From Bacillota bacterium (GTDB lineage Bacteria > Bacillota > Clostridia > Clostridiales > Clostridiaceae), in assembly GCA_023399035.1 (NCBI GenBank), contig JAEWQX010000190.1, positions 1 through 33,901 of the forward strand: DNA of 33,901 nt, in the 5' to 3' direction. A program made the position numbers and the translations under genes. This document shows positions 25,786 through 33,901 of this stretch, one piece after another. Numbering within the stretch: position 1 is the first letter of the stretch; each line of letters opens with the position of its first letter. The notes below the pieces were generated by a model. The model searched no databases and was not told where the DNA came from. It worked only from the letters and a program-made list of their open reading frames with translations.

Positions 25786-26754
25786 GTGTTAAAAAGAGGA
25801 AGAAGATTAAGGGCATCAAGTGCCATAAGAAATATGGTAAGAGAAACAACTCTGAACACAAAGGACTTTATATATCCGATATTTGTTGTTGAAGGTGAAA
25901 ATATTAAAAACGAAATTTCTTCTATGCCTGGTAATTATCATTATTCAGTAGATAGATTAAATGAAGTTGTGAAGGAAGTAGAAGAAGCAGATATAGCTGG
26001 TATATTAATTTTTGGAATTCCAGAGCATAAGGATTCATGTGGAAGTGAAGCCTATAATGATAATGGAATTGTACAGCAGGCTGTAAGAAGAATTAAGGAA
26101 TTAAATAAGGATTTGTTAGTCATTACAGATGTATGCATGTGCGAATATACATCTCATGGTCATTGTGGAATAATCCATGGTAATGATGTTGATAATGATG
26201 AAACTTTAGAATACTTAGATAAAATAGCAGTATCTCATGCTAAGGCGGGCGCTGACATGGTTGCGCCTTCTGATATGATGGATGGAAGAATTGGTTCAAT
26301 GAGAAGAGCATTAGATGATAATGGCTTTAGAAAAGTAAGCATAATGAGCTATTCTGCAAAGTACTGCTCAGCATTTTATGGACCATTCAGAGAAGCAGCA
26401 GATTCAGCACCACAGTTTGGTGACAGAAGGACTTACCAGATGGATCCTGCAAACAGAATGGAAGCTTTAAGGGAAACTAAGATGGATATTGAGGAAGGGT
26501 GCGATATCATAATGGTTAAGCCTGCACTTTCTTATTTAGATGTAATAAGAGAATGCCGAGATAACTTTGATATGCCTCTTGCAGCTTATAATGTAAGTGG
26601 AGAATATTCAATGGTGAAGGCAGCAGCAAAAGCGGGAATGATTGATGAAGAAAGAGTTATGATGGAAATATTGACTTCAATCAAAAGAGCAGGAGCAGAT
26701 ATAATAATAACTTATCATGCACTTGAAGCTGCAAAGCTGTTAAAGAATAAATAA
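25786..26754 (+). CDS. hemB: Delta-aminolevulinic acid dehydratase (porphobilinogen synthase)
   Basis: 322 residues. I prefer GTG 25786: GGAGG (25774-25778) is 7 bases before it but only one base before the in-frame ATG at 25780, and the family commonly starts with (M)LKRGRRLR. It condenses two aminolevulinates to porphobilinogen. The zinc-binding cysteines are in VCMCEYTSHGHCG, and the two catalytic lysines in SYSAKYCSAFYGPFR and MVKPALSYLD. These mark the Zn-type enzyme. Confidence 0.95.
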   Translation: MLKRGRRLRASSAIRNMVRETTLNTKDFIYPIFVVEGENIKNEISSMPGNYHYSVDRLNEVVKEVEEADIAGILIFGIPEHKDSCGSEAYNDNGIVQQAVRRIKELNKDLLVITDVCMCEYTSHGHCGIIHGNDVDNDETLEYLDKIAVSHAKAGADMVAPSDMMDGRIGSMRRALDDNGFRKVSIMSYSAKYCSAFYGPFREAADSAPQFGDRRTYQMDPANRMEALRETKMDIEEGCDIIMVKPALSYLDVIRECRDNFDMPLAAYNVSGEYSMVKAAAKAGMIDEERVMMEILTSIKRAGADIIITYHALEAAKLLKNK

Positions 26755-26776
26755 TTTTTTGAATATACTGATGGAG

Positions 26777-26808
26777 TTGTCTGAATCTTAATATGGATAT
26801 TCAGGCAA
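26777..26808 (+). terminator. Hairpin between hemB and hemL
   Basis: 10-bp stem with one G-U pair (26777-26786 with 26799-26808), followed by TTTCTCTT. The weak T tail suggests partial read-through, with hemL perhaps also having its own start site in the following 120 bases. Confidence 0.5.
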
Positions 26809-26929
26809 TTTCTCTTATTATAATTAAATATATGTTTACACGACTATGACTAATGAAGAAAGTTAAAAAGAATGAGGCTAATGTGTAAGCAGGAAAGAGC
26901 TTAGTAAATAAAAAGAGGTGTACATAGAT

Positions 26930-28216
26930 ATGAGGAATGAAGAAATATTTAAAGAATCACAAAAATATATGCCAGGAGGAGTTAACAGTCCCGTAAGGTG
27001 TTTTAAGGGAGTAAATATGGATCCTCCTATAATAAAGTCTGGTAAGGGTGTAATGATTCAGGATGAAGATGGAAAAGAATATATAGATTTTGTTTTAGCA
27101 TGGGGACCATTAATTCTTGGACATTGTGATGAAGATGTTGTAAAAGCAATTCAGGAAACAAGCAGTAGCGCTTTAGCTTTTGGAGCACCTACAAAGCTTG
27201 AATTAGATCTTGGAAAATTCATGTGTGAAAACTTAGATAATGTAGAAATGGTTAGGATGGTAAACTCAGGGACAGAAGCAACAATGAGTGCCATAAAACT
27301 TGCCAGAGGCTATACAAAGAGAAATAAGATAGTGAAATTTGCTGGATGTTACCACGGACATTTCGATGGTTTCTTAATAGAAGCAGGATCGGGGGTAATT
27401 ACTAATGGCATACCAGGTTCACTTGGAGTTCCAGAAGGAGCAATAGAAAATACATTAATTGGAATATATAATGACAAGAAGCAGATTACAGAATTATTTG
27501 AAAAGTATGGACATGAAATTGCAGGCGTTATTATTGAACCTGTTGCAGGTAACATGGGAGTAATAAAAGCTGAAGAAGACTTTATGGAAACACTTAGAGA
27601 ACTTTGTGATAAGTATGGTGCATTATTAATATTTGATGAAGTTATGAATGGATTCAGAGTTGCATTTAAGGGAGCACAGAGTTTATTTGATATAAATCCT
27701 GATCTAGTTACATATGCAAAGATTATGGGAGGAGGACTTCCTTGTGGTGCATATGCAGGAAGAAGAGAAATCATGGAAAACCTATCTCCATTAGGAGGCG
27801 TGTATCAGGCTGGTACAATGTCAGGAAACCCAATAGTTATGGCAGCAGGTCTTGCAACTCTGACAAAGCTTAAGAATAATCTTGGATGGTATGATCATAT
27901 TGAAAAGATAGGAGCTATGCTTGAAAATGGAGTTAAAGAAATAGCAGGAAGATATAACATTCCAGTTGTAATCAACAGAGTCGGAGGTATGTTTACAATA
28001 TTCTTTACAGAACTTAAGGAAGTAAGAACTTATGATGATGTTAAAACCTGCAATGTAGATAGATTTAACAGGTATTTTGAACACATGATAAAAAGTGGAA
28101 TAAATATTGCGCCATCACAATTTGAAGCTGTCTTCTTAAGCGTTAAGCATGAAGAATGCCATGTAGAAAAATTCCTAAGCAGCTTTGAAGAATTTGCAGC
28201 TGGTGAATTAAAATAA
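26930..28216 (+). CDS. hemL: Glutamate-1-semialdehyde 2,1-aminomutase
   Basis: 428 residues from ATG 26930, which lies 9 bases after GAGGTG; the in-frame GTG at 26918 overlaps that site. It isomerises glutamate-1-semialdehyde to 5-aminolevulinate, using PLP. The class III aminotransferase features are complete: PGGVNSPVR near the start, NSGTEATMSAIKLARG, CYHGHFDGFL, FDEVMNGFR and the PLP lysine in YAKIMGGGLPCGAYAG. It completes the C5 route with hemA and is followed by a terminator. Confidence 0.95.
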   Translation: MRNEEIFKESQKYMPGGVNSPVRCFKGVNMDPPIIKSGKGVMIQDEDGKEYIDFVLAWGPLILGHCDEDVVKAIQETSSSALAFGAPTKLELDLGKFMCENLDNVEMVRMVNSGTEATMSAIKLARGYTKRNKIVKFAGCYHGHFDGFLIEAGSGVITNGIPGSLGVPEGAIENTLIGIYNDKKQITELFEKYGHEIAGVIIEPVAGNMGVIKAEEDFMETLRELCDKYGALLIFDEVMNGFRVAFKGAQSLFDINPDLVTYAKIMGGGLPCGAYAGRREIMENLSPLGGVYQAGTMSGNPIVMAAGLATLTKLKNNLGWYDHIEKIGAMLENGVKEIAGRYNIPVVINRVGGMFTIFFTELKEVRTYDDVKTCNVDRFNRYFEHMIKSGINIAPSQFEAVFLSVKHEECHVEKFLSSFEEFAAGELK

Positions 28217-28249
28217 TATAGTTTCTATAAATTATGATTTTATAGATTT

Positions 28250-28283
28250 ATAGTGCAGTCTTTTAAGGCTGCACTATTTTTAT
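28250..28283 (+). terminator. Terminator after hemL
   Basis: 11-bp stem with one U-G pair (28250-28260 with 28267-28277), 6-base loop, then TTTTTAT. It ends the hem cluster. Confidence 0.88.
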
Positions 28284-28393
28284 ATTAACAGATTTTAATA
28301 TATATATAAACTAATTTTATTGAAATTATATACAACGTTTACAAAAGAAATGATATAAATTATCATATTGAGATATAGGAAAGAGGCGATAAT

Positions 28394-28641
28394 ATGAATA
28401 AGAAAAAAATATTAAAATTAATGGCTGCTACTATTACAACGATGATGGAATTGTAAAGACAGGATGGTTTAAAGATAATGATGGAAAGTGGTACTACATG
28501 AGTGATAATGGGGAAATGCAGACTGGATGGATAAAAGACAGTAATGGAAAGTGGTATTATTTAAATGACTCAGGTGTTATGTTATCTGATACTATAATTG
28601 ATGGATATGTTCTTGATGAAGATGGAGCATGGATTCAATAA
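28394..28641 (+). pseudogene. Remnant of a secreted choline/cell-wall-binding repeat protein
   Basis: AAGAGGCGAT precedes an ATG that opens a signal-peptide-like start, MNKKKILKLMAATITT, but the frame stops at 28456. In another frame, from about 28439, the end of a repeat protein follows: GWFKDNDGKWYYMSDNGEMQ, TGWIKDSNGKWYYLNDSGVM, and a tail ending DEDGAWIQ. These are 20-residue choline/cell-wall-binding repeats. The start and the tail appear to be joined by an internal deletion that removed any catalytic part and changed frame. It is probably non-functional. Confidence 0.78.
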
Positions 28642-28672
28642 ATATAATAATATAGTGTGATTTTATGTAGTT

Positions 28673-28718
28673 ATATGGAAATTGATTTCTAAATTTATTT
28701 CCATATGGCTTATTTTTT
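28673..28718 (+). terminator. Terminator after the cell-wall-binding remnant
   Basis: ATATGGAAAT with ATTTCCATAT (28673-28682 with 28697-28706), 14-base loop, then a TATTTTTT tail. Confidence 0.7.
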
Positions 28719-29019
28719 ATCTATTAAGATTTTTATTTAACACAACTCCTAATATTATTAAATTTAGGCTGATAGTATAAACCTTCCAGCAGATTATTTT
28801 ATAATGGAGAACTTAAATAAAGTTTATTGAATAAACTTAAAGATATAAATTTGAAATTTAATAGTATGTAATAATTTTTATTTAATAATATAATGTATTA
28901 ATTGAATATATTTATGTATTATTATATAATAATACATGATTTTTATGTATAATCTTATCCTAAGTAATATAGATAAAGTTCAGAGCTTCTAGAAAGATAA
29001 TGTTTGAATAAGATATTTA

Positions 29020-29154
29020 GTGAAAAGCATAAAGAATAATCCTAATGCATATATAGATGGAGAATTTATGGATAAATGTGAAACTTATGATTGCTTGGGG
29101 GATGATTTAATACTATATAATGAAGTATGGATATCTTTTATTGGTTATAAATAA
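29020..29154 (+). pseudogene. C-terminal remnant of a second PotD-like binding protein
   Basis: 45 codons in frame encode KSIKNNPNAYIDGEFMDKC, ETYDCLGDDLILYNEVW and then a stop. This lines up with the last 44 residues of the intact PotD-like protein downstream (SIKNNPNAYMPEELLKKC, ESYDYLGDKLKLYEEAW), with many substitutions. Nothing upstream in any frame gives the rest. It is therefore the tail of a tandem paralogue that has otherwise been lost. Confidence 0.8.
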
Positions 29155-29415
29155 GGTTAAAATAATATGATAGTTTTTATAAAAAGTAGTAAAGATATGC
29201 TAGCAGCAAATATTAATATATAATACTGAAAAACTTTTTAATACAAGTAAAAATATAATTTTTATTTGTATCATATGTAGATTTATAATTAAGCAGATAT
29301 TTTTTTTGAACCTTTTATATCTTTCGATATAAATTTTAAATTATGATATGTAACTTATAATTTTAACAAGATTTAAAGAAATAAAAATAATATTAAATTT
29401 AAAAGGGGAATAATA

Positions 29416-30480
29416 ATGTTAATAGGCAAAAAGTTTAAAGTGCTGTCTTTAGTTCTAAGCTGCATTGTTGCTGGAAGCAGCTTTTATGGATGCAGCATGA
29501 AAGAAGAAAAACCAACAATTAACTTTATTAATTATGGAGAAAACATAGGTGAAGGACTTTTAGATGAATTTGAAGAAGAATATGGAATTCATGTTAATCA
29601 GGAAGTTTATGATGCACCAGAAGAAATGTACAACAAAGTAACAGCCGGAGCATCGCAATATGATGTAATAGTATCAATAGATTATCTTGTTCAAAGGATG
29701 ATTGCAGAAGACAGATTAGAAAAGATTGATTTTAATAATGTCCCTAACATGTCTAAGATTTCAGAAGATCACTTAGGCAAGAGCTTTGATCCTTATAATG
29801 AGTACAGTGTTCCATATATGTCAGGTACTATAGGAATATGTTATAATACTGATTACGTTACTGAGCCTATAGACAGTTGGACAGCTTTATGGGATACAAA
29901 ATATCAAAAGAATGTAGTTCTTTTAGATGGAGTACGTGATTCACTTGGAGCAGCATTAAAGATGCTTGGTTATTCTGTTAATACTACAAATCCAGATGAA
30001 ATAAATGAGGCAAGAGACAAACTGATAGAGCTTAAGAAGAATGGAAACTTATTAGCCATAGGTTCAGATGATAATACTGATAAGATGGCAAATGGTGAAG
30101 CTGCTATAGCTGTGCTTTGGTCAGGAGAAGGATTAAATCTTGAAGCTGAATATGACAATATAAAATTTGTAGTACCTAAGGAAGGGGCAAATTTCTGGAT
30201 AGATTCATTATGTATACCAAAGGGAACTAAAAATAAGGAAAACGCTGAAAAGTTTATTAATTTCTTATGTGAAAAGGATCCTGCTTTCAGAACAGCTGAT
30301 GAAATAGGATATACAACCCCTCAAAGTGAAGCAAGGGAAGAACAGGATGATTCAATAAAGAATAATCCTAATGCATATATGCCGGAAGAATTATTAAAAA
30401 AATGTGAAAGCTATGATTATTTAGGCGATAAATTAAAACTATATGAAGAGGCCTGGACAGAATTCAAAGATTACAGATAA
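29416..30480 (+). CDS. potD: PotD-like polyamine-binding lipoprotein
   Basis: 354 residues, AAAAGGGG site upstream. The signal peptide ends in FYGC with lipidated Cys26. The mature part follows the spermidine/putrescine-binding pattern: INFINYGENIGEGLLDEFEEE, YDVIVSIDYLVQRMI, VPYMSGTIGICYN, WTALWD, AVLWSGEG and FWIDSLCIPKGTKNKENAE. It would present polyamines to a PotABC importer at the outer face of the membrane. No potA, potB or potC lies within the window on either side, so it is an orphan here; its partner may be elsewhere, or upstream genes were lost along with the paralogue whose tail remains at 29020-29154. Confidence 0.9.
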   Translation: MLIGKKFKVLSLVLSCIVAGSSFYGCSMKEEKPTINFINYGENIGEGLLDEFEEEYGIHVNQEVYDAPEEMYNKVTAGASQYDVIVSIDYLVQRMIAEDRLEKIDFNNVPNMSKISEDHLGKSFDPYNEYSVPYMSGTIGICYNTDYVTEPIDSWTALWDTKYQKNVVLLDGVRDSLGAALKMLGYSVNTTNPDEINEARDKLIELKKNGNLLAIGSDDNTDKMANGEAAIAVLWSGEGLNLEAEYDNIKFVVPKEGANFWIDSLCIPKGTKNKENAEKFINFLCEKDPAFRTADEIGYTTPQSEAREEQDDSIKNNPNAYMPEELLKKCESYDYLGDKLKLYEEAWTEFKDYR

Positions 30481-30655
30481 TATAGTCAATTTATCAATAG
30501 AATTTGTATTTTTATACTTATAATTTGAATGTTTTTAAAACATGTATAACACTTGTATATAAAAATAATATAATAATTATTTAAAAAATTATTAACAAAT
30601 GAAGATTTATTAGTATAAGTTATTATATAATAGTACAAAGGAGAGGATTGATGTT

Positions 30656-31213
30656 ATGTCAGACAGAATTATAGACTTTAATGAAATCAAGAATAAAGTT
30701 AAGGATAAAGATGTGGATAAGTTTGAAGAATACATATACTCTATGTATTATAAAATGGCCGAAGGTAAGTTAAACATGGCTGATTTTTCTAAAAATATAA
30801 TGAGTTATATGGAAGAAAACAATATCTCACAAGATAAACTTATGAATATTCAAAGGAAGTTTTTAGAGAGATATGGTTTCGATCCTTCTATGCTTGAAGA
30901 ACAGTTTAAAATGTCGGGATTTGATTTTAGCGGCTCAAACTTTAATTATGGAGATATGAAAAAGGTTCTTGGTTTTCAGGAAAAATATAAGAGCAGAATG
31001 ACATCAAAGGCAATGTCAGAGTACTTTATTAATAATGAAAAAAATAATCTGAAAGTTCTACTTGAAGGTGAAGATGTAATACTGATAAGTGAAAAAGGCA
31101 TTGATTTAACTGATAATGAGTTAAATGAATTCTTATGTTCATATAAAAAGGTTTTAGAAGATAAAAAAGTGAACATAGTAATATGTGAAAATACAAAGAA
31201 ATATGAATATTAA
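30656..31213 (+). CDS. Clostridial DUF3867-like protein of unknown function
   Basis: 185 residues, AAAGGAGAGG before ATG. Soluble, with no signal or membrane segment. The first 100 residues are helical and charged (NEIKNKVKDKDVDKFEEYIY; MSYMEENNISQDKL). The end, from about 130, looks like a small alpha/beta unit (LKVLLEGEDVILISEKGIDL, then VNIVICENTKKYEY). I recognise it as similar to the clostridial DUF3867 family; no function is known. It has its own terminator and no partner gene. Confidence 0.7.
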   Translation: MSDRIIDFNEIKNKVKDKDVDKFEEYIYSMYYKMAEGKLNMADFSKNIMSYMEENNISQDKLMNIQRKFLERYGFDPSMLEEQFKMSGFDFSGSNFNYGDMKKVLGFQEKYKSRMTSKAMSEYFINNEKNNLKVLLEGEDVILISEKGIDLTDNELNEFLCSYKKVLEDKKVNIVICENTKKYEY

Positions 31214-31258
31214 AAAAAGTGCATCAGACCAATAATAATTGGGTTTGATGCACTTTTT
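31214..31258 (+). terminator. Terminator after the DUF3867-like gene
   Basis: Long stem AAAAAGTGCATCAGACC with GGGTTTGATGCACTTTTT (G-U pairs inside), 10-base loop, T run. It may also serve the convergent esterase. Confidence 0.88.
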
Positions 31259-31331
31259 ATCATAAACTGTCAACTATTGATTATTAGTCATTGCTTATTC
31301 AGTTAAATTTAGATTAAAACTGCTAACTATT

Positions 31332-32306
31332 TTAAAGTGGTGAGTTAGCAATTACAAAGAATAGCAGTCCTTTAGAAATATTTATTATATCATTAGGAGA
31401 TATTTCTGAAAGATCATGTGAACTGCTATTCAATGCAATAAATTTTGAATGAGCGTTGACTTCTTCACACTTTTGTGCAAGCTCTTCAGAACTTTTAAAT
31501 GGAACAATACTATCAGATTTGCTATGAATTATCAATGTTTCAGGAATATCAGAAGTTACATAGTTTATAGGATTAAATTCCTGAATTACTTTATCTTTAT
31601 CGGATATTGATGAAAAGATTTTTAATAAATCAAAATTAAGATTACTTGTATCTATGAGGCTTAAGTCAGTAGGTCCTGCAAAATCTATTAAATATTTGAC
31701 TTTGCATGGATAATTTTTTAGTTCTTCAGAATCTATAAAAGAAAAGTCATCACTATATGCAGCCATCAATGAAAGATGAGCCCCTGATGATATTCCAAAG
31801 AGTCCTACTTCATCAGTATCAAGATTATATTTTGAAGCATTTGCATTAATCCATCTTATAGTATCTTTTACATCTGAAACCTGTTTGCTGAAGTTTTCTT
31901 GATTCCTCATAAGTTCATAGGAAGTACTTATAATTGTGTAACCTTGTTCCCTGAAAGTATCAAGAACAGGAGTAAGTGCAGCAGGAAGTGATTTATTTCC
32001 ATATACCCAGCTGCCACCATGCACATAAAGAATTACAGGTGATTTTTTATATACATTTTTTAAAGGTGAATATATATCAAGCGATAAAGGCACACCGCCT
32101 GTTTCTTTATATGTAATATCCTTGTAATCTATGTTTGTTATAGGTTCAATACTGAAATTATCATTTAAACTATCAATTTCTTTTTCTATGGAAATGTATT
32201 TTGAAGTTATTCCGTACAATAAAAATATTCTCTTGTGGAATATTACTGCAGTACATATTATTGCAGCTAATAGTAGTAAAAATAATCTTTTAAATAATTT
32301 TTTCAT
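31332..32306 (-). CDS. Membrane-anchored alpha/beta-hydrolase esterase
   Basis: 324 residues. An N-terminal helix (residues 5-22, with KKLFKR before it) anchors the protein or acts as a signal, placing the enzyme outside the membrane. The hydrolase part has HGGSW (96-100, oxyanion hole of the hormone-sensitive-lipase/BD-FAE type), nucleophile Ser173 in GISSG, an Asp in HSKSDSIVPF and His in SSSHDL. It should cleave esters; the substrate (for example acetylated sugars) is open. No Shine-Dalgarno sequence precedes the ATG and a stop codon lies in frame just upstream, so the start is fixed but poorly initiated. Confidence 0.85.
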   Translation of the reverse strand: MKKLFKRLFLLLLAAIICTAVIFHKRIFLLYGITSKYISIEKEIDSLNDNFSIEPITNIDYKDITYKETGGVPLSLDIYSPLKNVYKKSPVILYVHGGSWVYGNKSLPAALTPVLDTFREQGYTIISTSYELMRNQENFSKQVSDVKDTIRWINANASKYNLDTDEVGLFGISSGAHLSLMAAYSDDFSFIDSEELKNYPCKVKYLIDFAGPTDLSLIDTSNLNFDLLKIFSSISDKDKVIQEFNPINYVTSDIPETLIIHSKSDSIVPFKSSEELAQKCEEVNAHSKFIALNSSSHDLSEISPNDIINISKGLLFFVIANSPL

Positions 32307-32322
32307 AATATTAAAAGTATCA

Positions 32323-32355
32323 GATTACTTTATTGAAATAGATTATTGAGTAATC
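32323..32355. promoter_or_regulatory. Inverted repeat upstream of the esterase
   Basis: GATTACT (32323-32329) and AGTAATC (32349-32355), 19 bases apart, lying in the esterase leader where a ribosome site would be expected. Possible operator or leader hairpin. Confidence 0.35.
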
Positions 32356-32578
32356 AGTTTAATCCTTTCTATAATTTTTATAAGTAATATTATAGCACTA
32401 TATTATTATCAGGAATTAATTTTAAGAAAATTGTAATTTATTTGGGAAATAATTATTTACTTTAATATATATTAAGCAAATTTAGTGGGATAATTATATA
32501 AATATTATCATAGAAGTAAGAATATTAATGATATAGAGGAAAAATATTCACAGTAATAATTTTATGAAAGGAGAAGTT

Positions 32579-33517
32579 ATGAGCAATCCTTTTGATATAC
32601 TTGTTTATTTAGATGAAAATCTAGTCAAAAATTTAGCCTCATTAGTATTAACGGGATACATAGAGACAATCACATTAACACAGGCTTTTGACAGGACATT
32701 GAAAGCAGGAATGAAAGAAGAAAATAGAATTGAAAATTCAAATCAAGGAAGTGTGACAAGAATTGAAAGAGAAGGTTTTAAAGATAAGAATCAGCTAGAT
32801 GCATGTAATAGTTTTGAACATCATGAATTAGATAATGACATAGATGCCATACAATGCGTAAGGGAAGAACGAAAAATTCAGACTACGTATACCACATTCG
32901 TGTTAAATGGAAATCTTGTAAGTTATCTAACTAAGAATAATGAACTTAAACATAAGGATGTAACAGATGTGAGGAGTGATGATATTTATGCAGGTGATAT
33001 TATAGAAATTGAAGGAACATTAACTAATTCAAGTGTTATGTGTTATATTGATTGTCTTGTAAATTTAATAGATATATTTGGTACAGATTATTTAAATACA
33101 CTTCTTAAGGAAGTAGAAACTAAAATGAATTTTACTATGTTTCAAAAAATGCTCACCCATTTAAACAGCATATTAAACTGTAATAATACACAGGATTTAA
33201 TTATGAATGTAGGCAATGGAAAAGCAGTATTAACAGTAAATAAGGATAATTTTATGAATAGTCAGTGTAATATATTTGATAAGGTAAATTGTCACTGCAA
33301 AGTAATTGGAAAGGTAATCAAGACATGCAATGATGATAATGATACAATAAGTCTTTTGAGAAAAACAGGTCAGGAGAGTTTTTATGAAACATTTTTTGAA
33401 AAATCAAAACCACTAATAGATTGTCTTGAAGCTAATGGTTTCTTTGTTCCAGAGTGTCCTGATTTAAGGATAAATGAATGTGCAATGCAGATTATGCCGA
33501 TAAATATATATATGTAA
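32579..33517 (+). CDS. Uncharacterised protein, possibly DUF6414
   Basis: 312 residues from ATG 32579, preceded by AAAGGAGAA; the in-frame ATG at 32564 lies before that site. Soluble, no signal peptide. The N-terminus FDILVYLDENLVKNLASLV leads into a charged linker (40-100), then TFVLNGNLVSYLTKNNEL, DIYAGDIIEIEGTL and a helical and strand-rich second half. The layout reminds me of the DUF6414 family, but I cannot confirm it. Cysteine is unusually frequent in the second half (CNIFDKVNCHC, CNDDND, CLEANGFFVPEC), which might bind metal. It stands alone ahead of thrC. Confidence 0.65.
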   Translation: MSNPFDILVYLDENLVKNLASLVLTGYIETITLTQAFDRTLKAGMKEENRIENSNQGSVTRIEREGFKDKNQLDACNSFEHHELDNDIDAIQCVREERKIQTTYTTFVLNGNLVSYLTKNNELKHKDVTDVRSDDIYAGDIIEIEGTLTNSSVMCYIDCLVNLIDIFGTDYLNTLLKEVETKMNFTMFQKMLTHLNSILNCNNTQDLIMNVGNGKAVLTVNKDNFMNSQCNIFDKVNCHCKVIGKVIKTCNDDNDTISLLRKTGQESFYETFFEKSKPLIDCLEANGFFVPECPDLRINECAMQIMPINIYM

Positions 33518-33730
33518 TCTAATGAGTTAATCTGTCCTGGAATATGAAAATATTACAAAATTAAATGAAAATGAAAAAATGTAATGTGTTTTATGGAAAA
33601 ACACTTGTATATGAATAATATACATGATAATATATATTACAGGTAGAATATGTTTATATATACTTTAATTTGTCGACATTTACAAAAAATATATATAACT
33701 TATATCTAATACATTATTGAGGTGATTTAA

Positions 33731-33901
33731 ATGAAGTTTAGAAGTACTAGGGGCTTAGAAAAGGAAATAGCTTCAGCTAAAGCGATAATAAACGGGATTT
33801 CAAAAGATGGTGGCTTGTATGTACCTGATGAATTTCCAAAGGTTTATGATGAACTAAAGAAAAATACAGAAATTAAATATGAAGATTTAGCTTTTAAGGT
33901 A
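33731..33901 (+). CDS. thrC: Threonine synthase, 5' part
   Basis: 57 codons, cut by the window end. ATG 33731 follows TGAGGTGA. The start MKFRSTRG, SAKAIINGISKDGGLYVP and DEFP is the typical beginning of bacterial ThrC, which makes threonine from O-phosphohomoserine with PLP. The catalytic lysine lies beyond the window. Confidence 0.9.
   Translation, partial: MKFRSTRGLEKEIASAKAIINGISKDGGLYVPDEFPKVYDELKKNTEIKYEDLAFKV

Larger units (their letters stand above)
28642..29415. other. Long gene-poor, AT-rich stretch with gene remnants
   Basis: 774 bases with no intact gene. It contains a terminator (28673-28712), a decayed PotD C-terminus (29020-29154) and an imperfect 14-bp inverted repeat (29241-29254 with 29258-29271). 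The rest, especially 28800-29000, is very AT-rich and I see nothing coding in it. Confidence 0.7.

Noticed and set aside
28800..29000. Additional PotD remnant upstream of the 29020-29154 tail
   Set aside because: Translations in three forward frames show no resemblance to the corresponding part of the intact PotD.

Overview
The window is AT-rich (roughly 30% G+C by eye), with strong AGGAGG-type ribosome binding sites, many U-tailed hairpin terminators, an oxygen-detoxifying NADH oxidase, a radical-SAM peptide system, an HD-GYP protein and a C5 tetrapyrrole cluster. Together these point to a chromosomal segment of an anaerobic Clostridium (sensu stricto, near the butyricum/beijerinckii group; the species is an inference). 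I see no rRNA, tRNA, CRISPR array, transposase or clear prophage.

Layout. 1-2400: the 3' end of a Cof-type HAD phosphatase, then a divergent pair made of a MerR-like/coiled-coil protein and a tubulin-family GTPase. The pair resembles the TubY/TubZ proteins of clostridial phage partition systems; the GTPase gene is broken by two single-base shifts that cancel. 2600-4000: water-forming-type NADH oxidase. 4100-6700: a 45-residue putative RiPP precursor, its radical SAM/SPASM maturase (one frameshift in a T-run) and an HD-GYP c-di-GMP phosphodiesterase. 6700-9830 (minus): adenine deaminase and a lactonase-type beta-propeller. 10180-12140: MetA, then DUF1294 and a divergent cis-prenyltransferase on the minus strand, headed by 41-bp tandem repeats. 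12500-18115: a complete carbohydrate/phosphodiester-type ABC importer (ATPase, two permeases, lipoprotein) with a cytoplasmic nucleotide-pyrophosphatase-family enzyme. 18475-20134: a YcxB-like membrane protein and an SLC13/ArsB-type anion permease. 20350-28216: a small siroheme/Fe-S sulfite-reductase-like protein followed by hemA, a sirC-like gene, hemC, cobA-hemD, hemB and hemL. 28300-30480: gene remnants (cell-wall-binding protein, second PotD tail) and an orphan PotD-like lipoprotein. 30650-33901: a DUF3867-like protein, a membrane-anchored esterase, an uncharacterised DUF6414-like protein and the start of thrC.

How genes work together. The hem block covers glutamyl-tRNA to precorrin-2, plus a probable dehydrogenase to sirohydrochlorin, and sits next to a protein that should bind siroheme. 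The ABC importer plus intracellular phosphodiesterase suggests uptake and cleavage of a phosphodiester. The small peptide, maturase and HD-GYP genes are close enough to form one operon. The two least ordinary systems are the chromosomal TubZ/TubY-like pair and the RiPP locus, whose peptide has three octads of the form C-x-P-x4-D. Both have frame breaks in short homopolymers, so raw reads should decide whether they are assembly errors or real inactivation.
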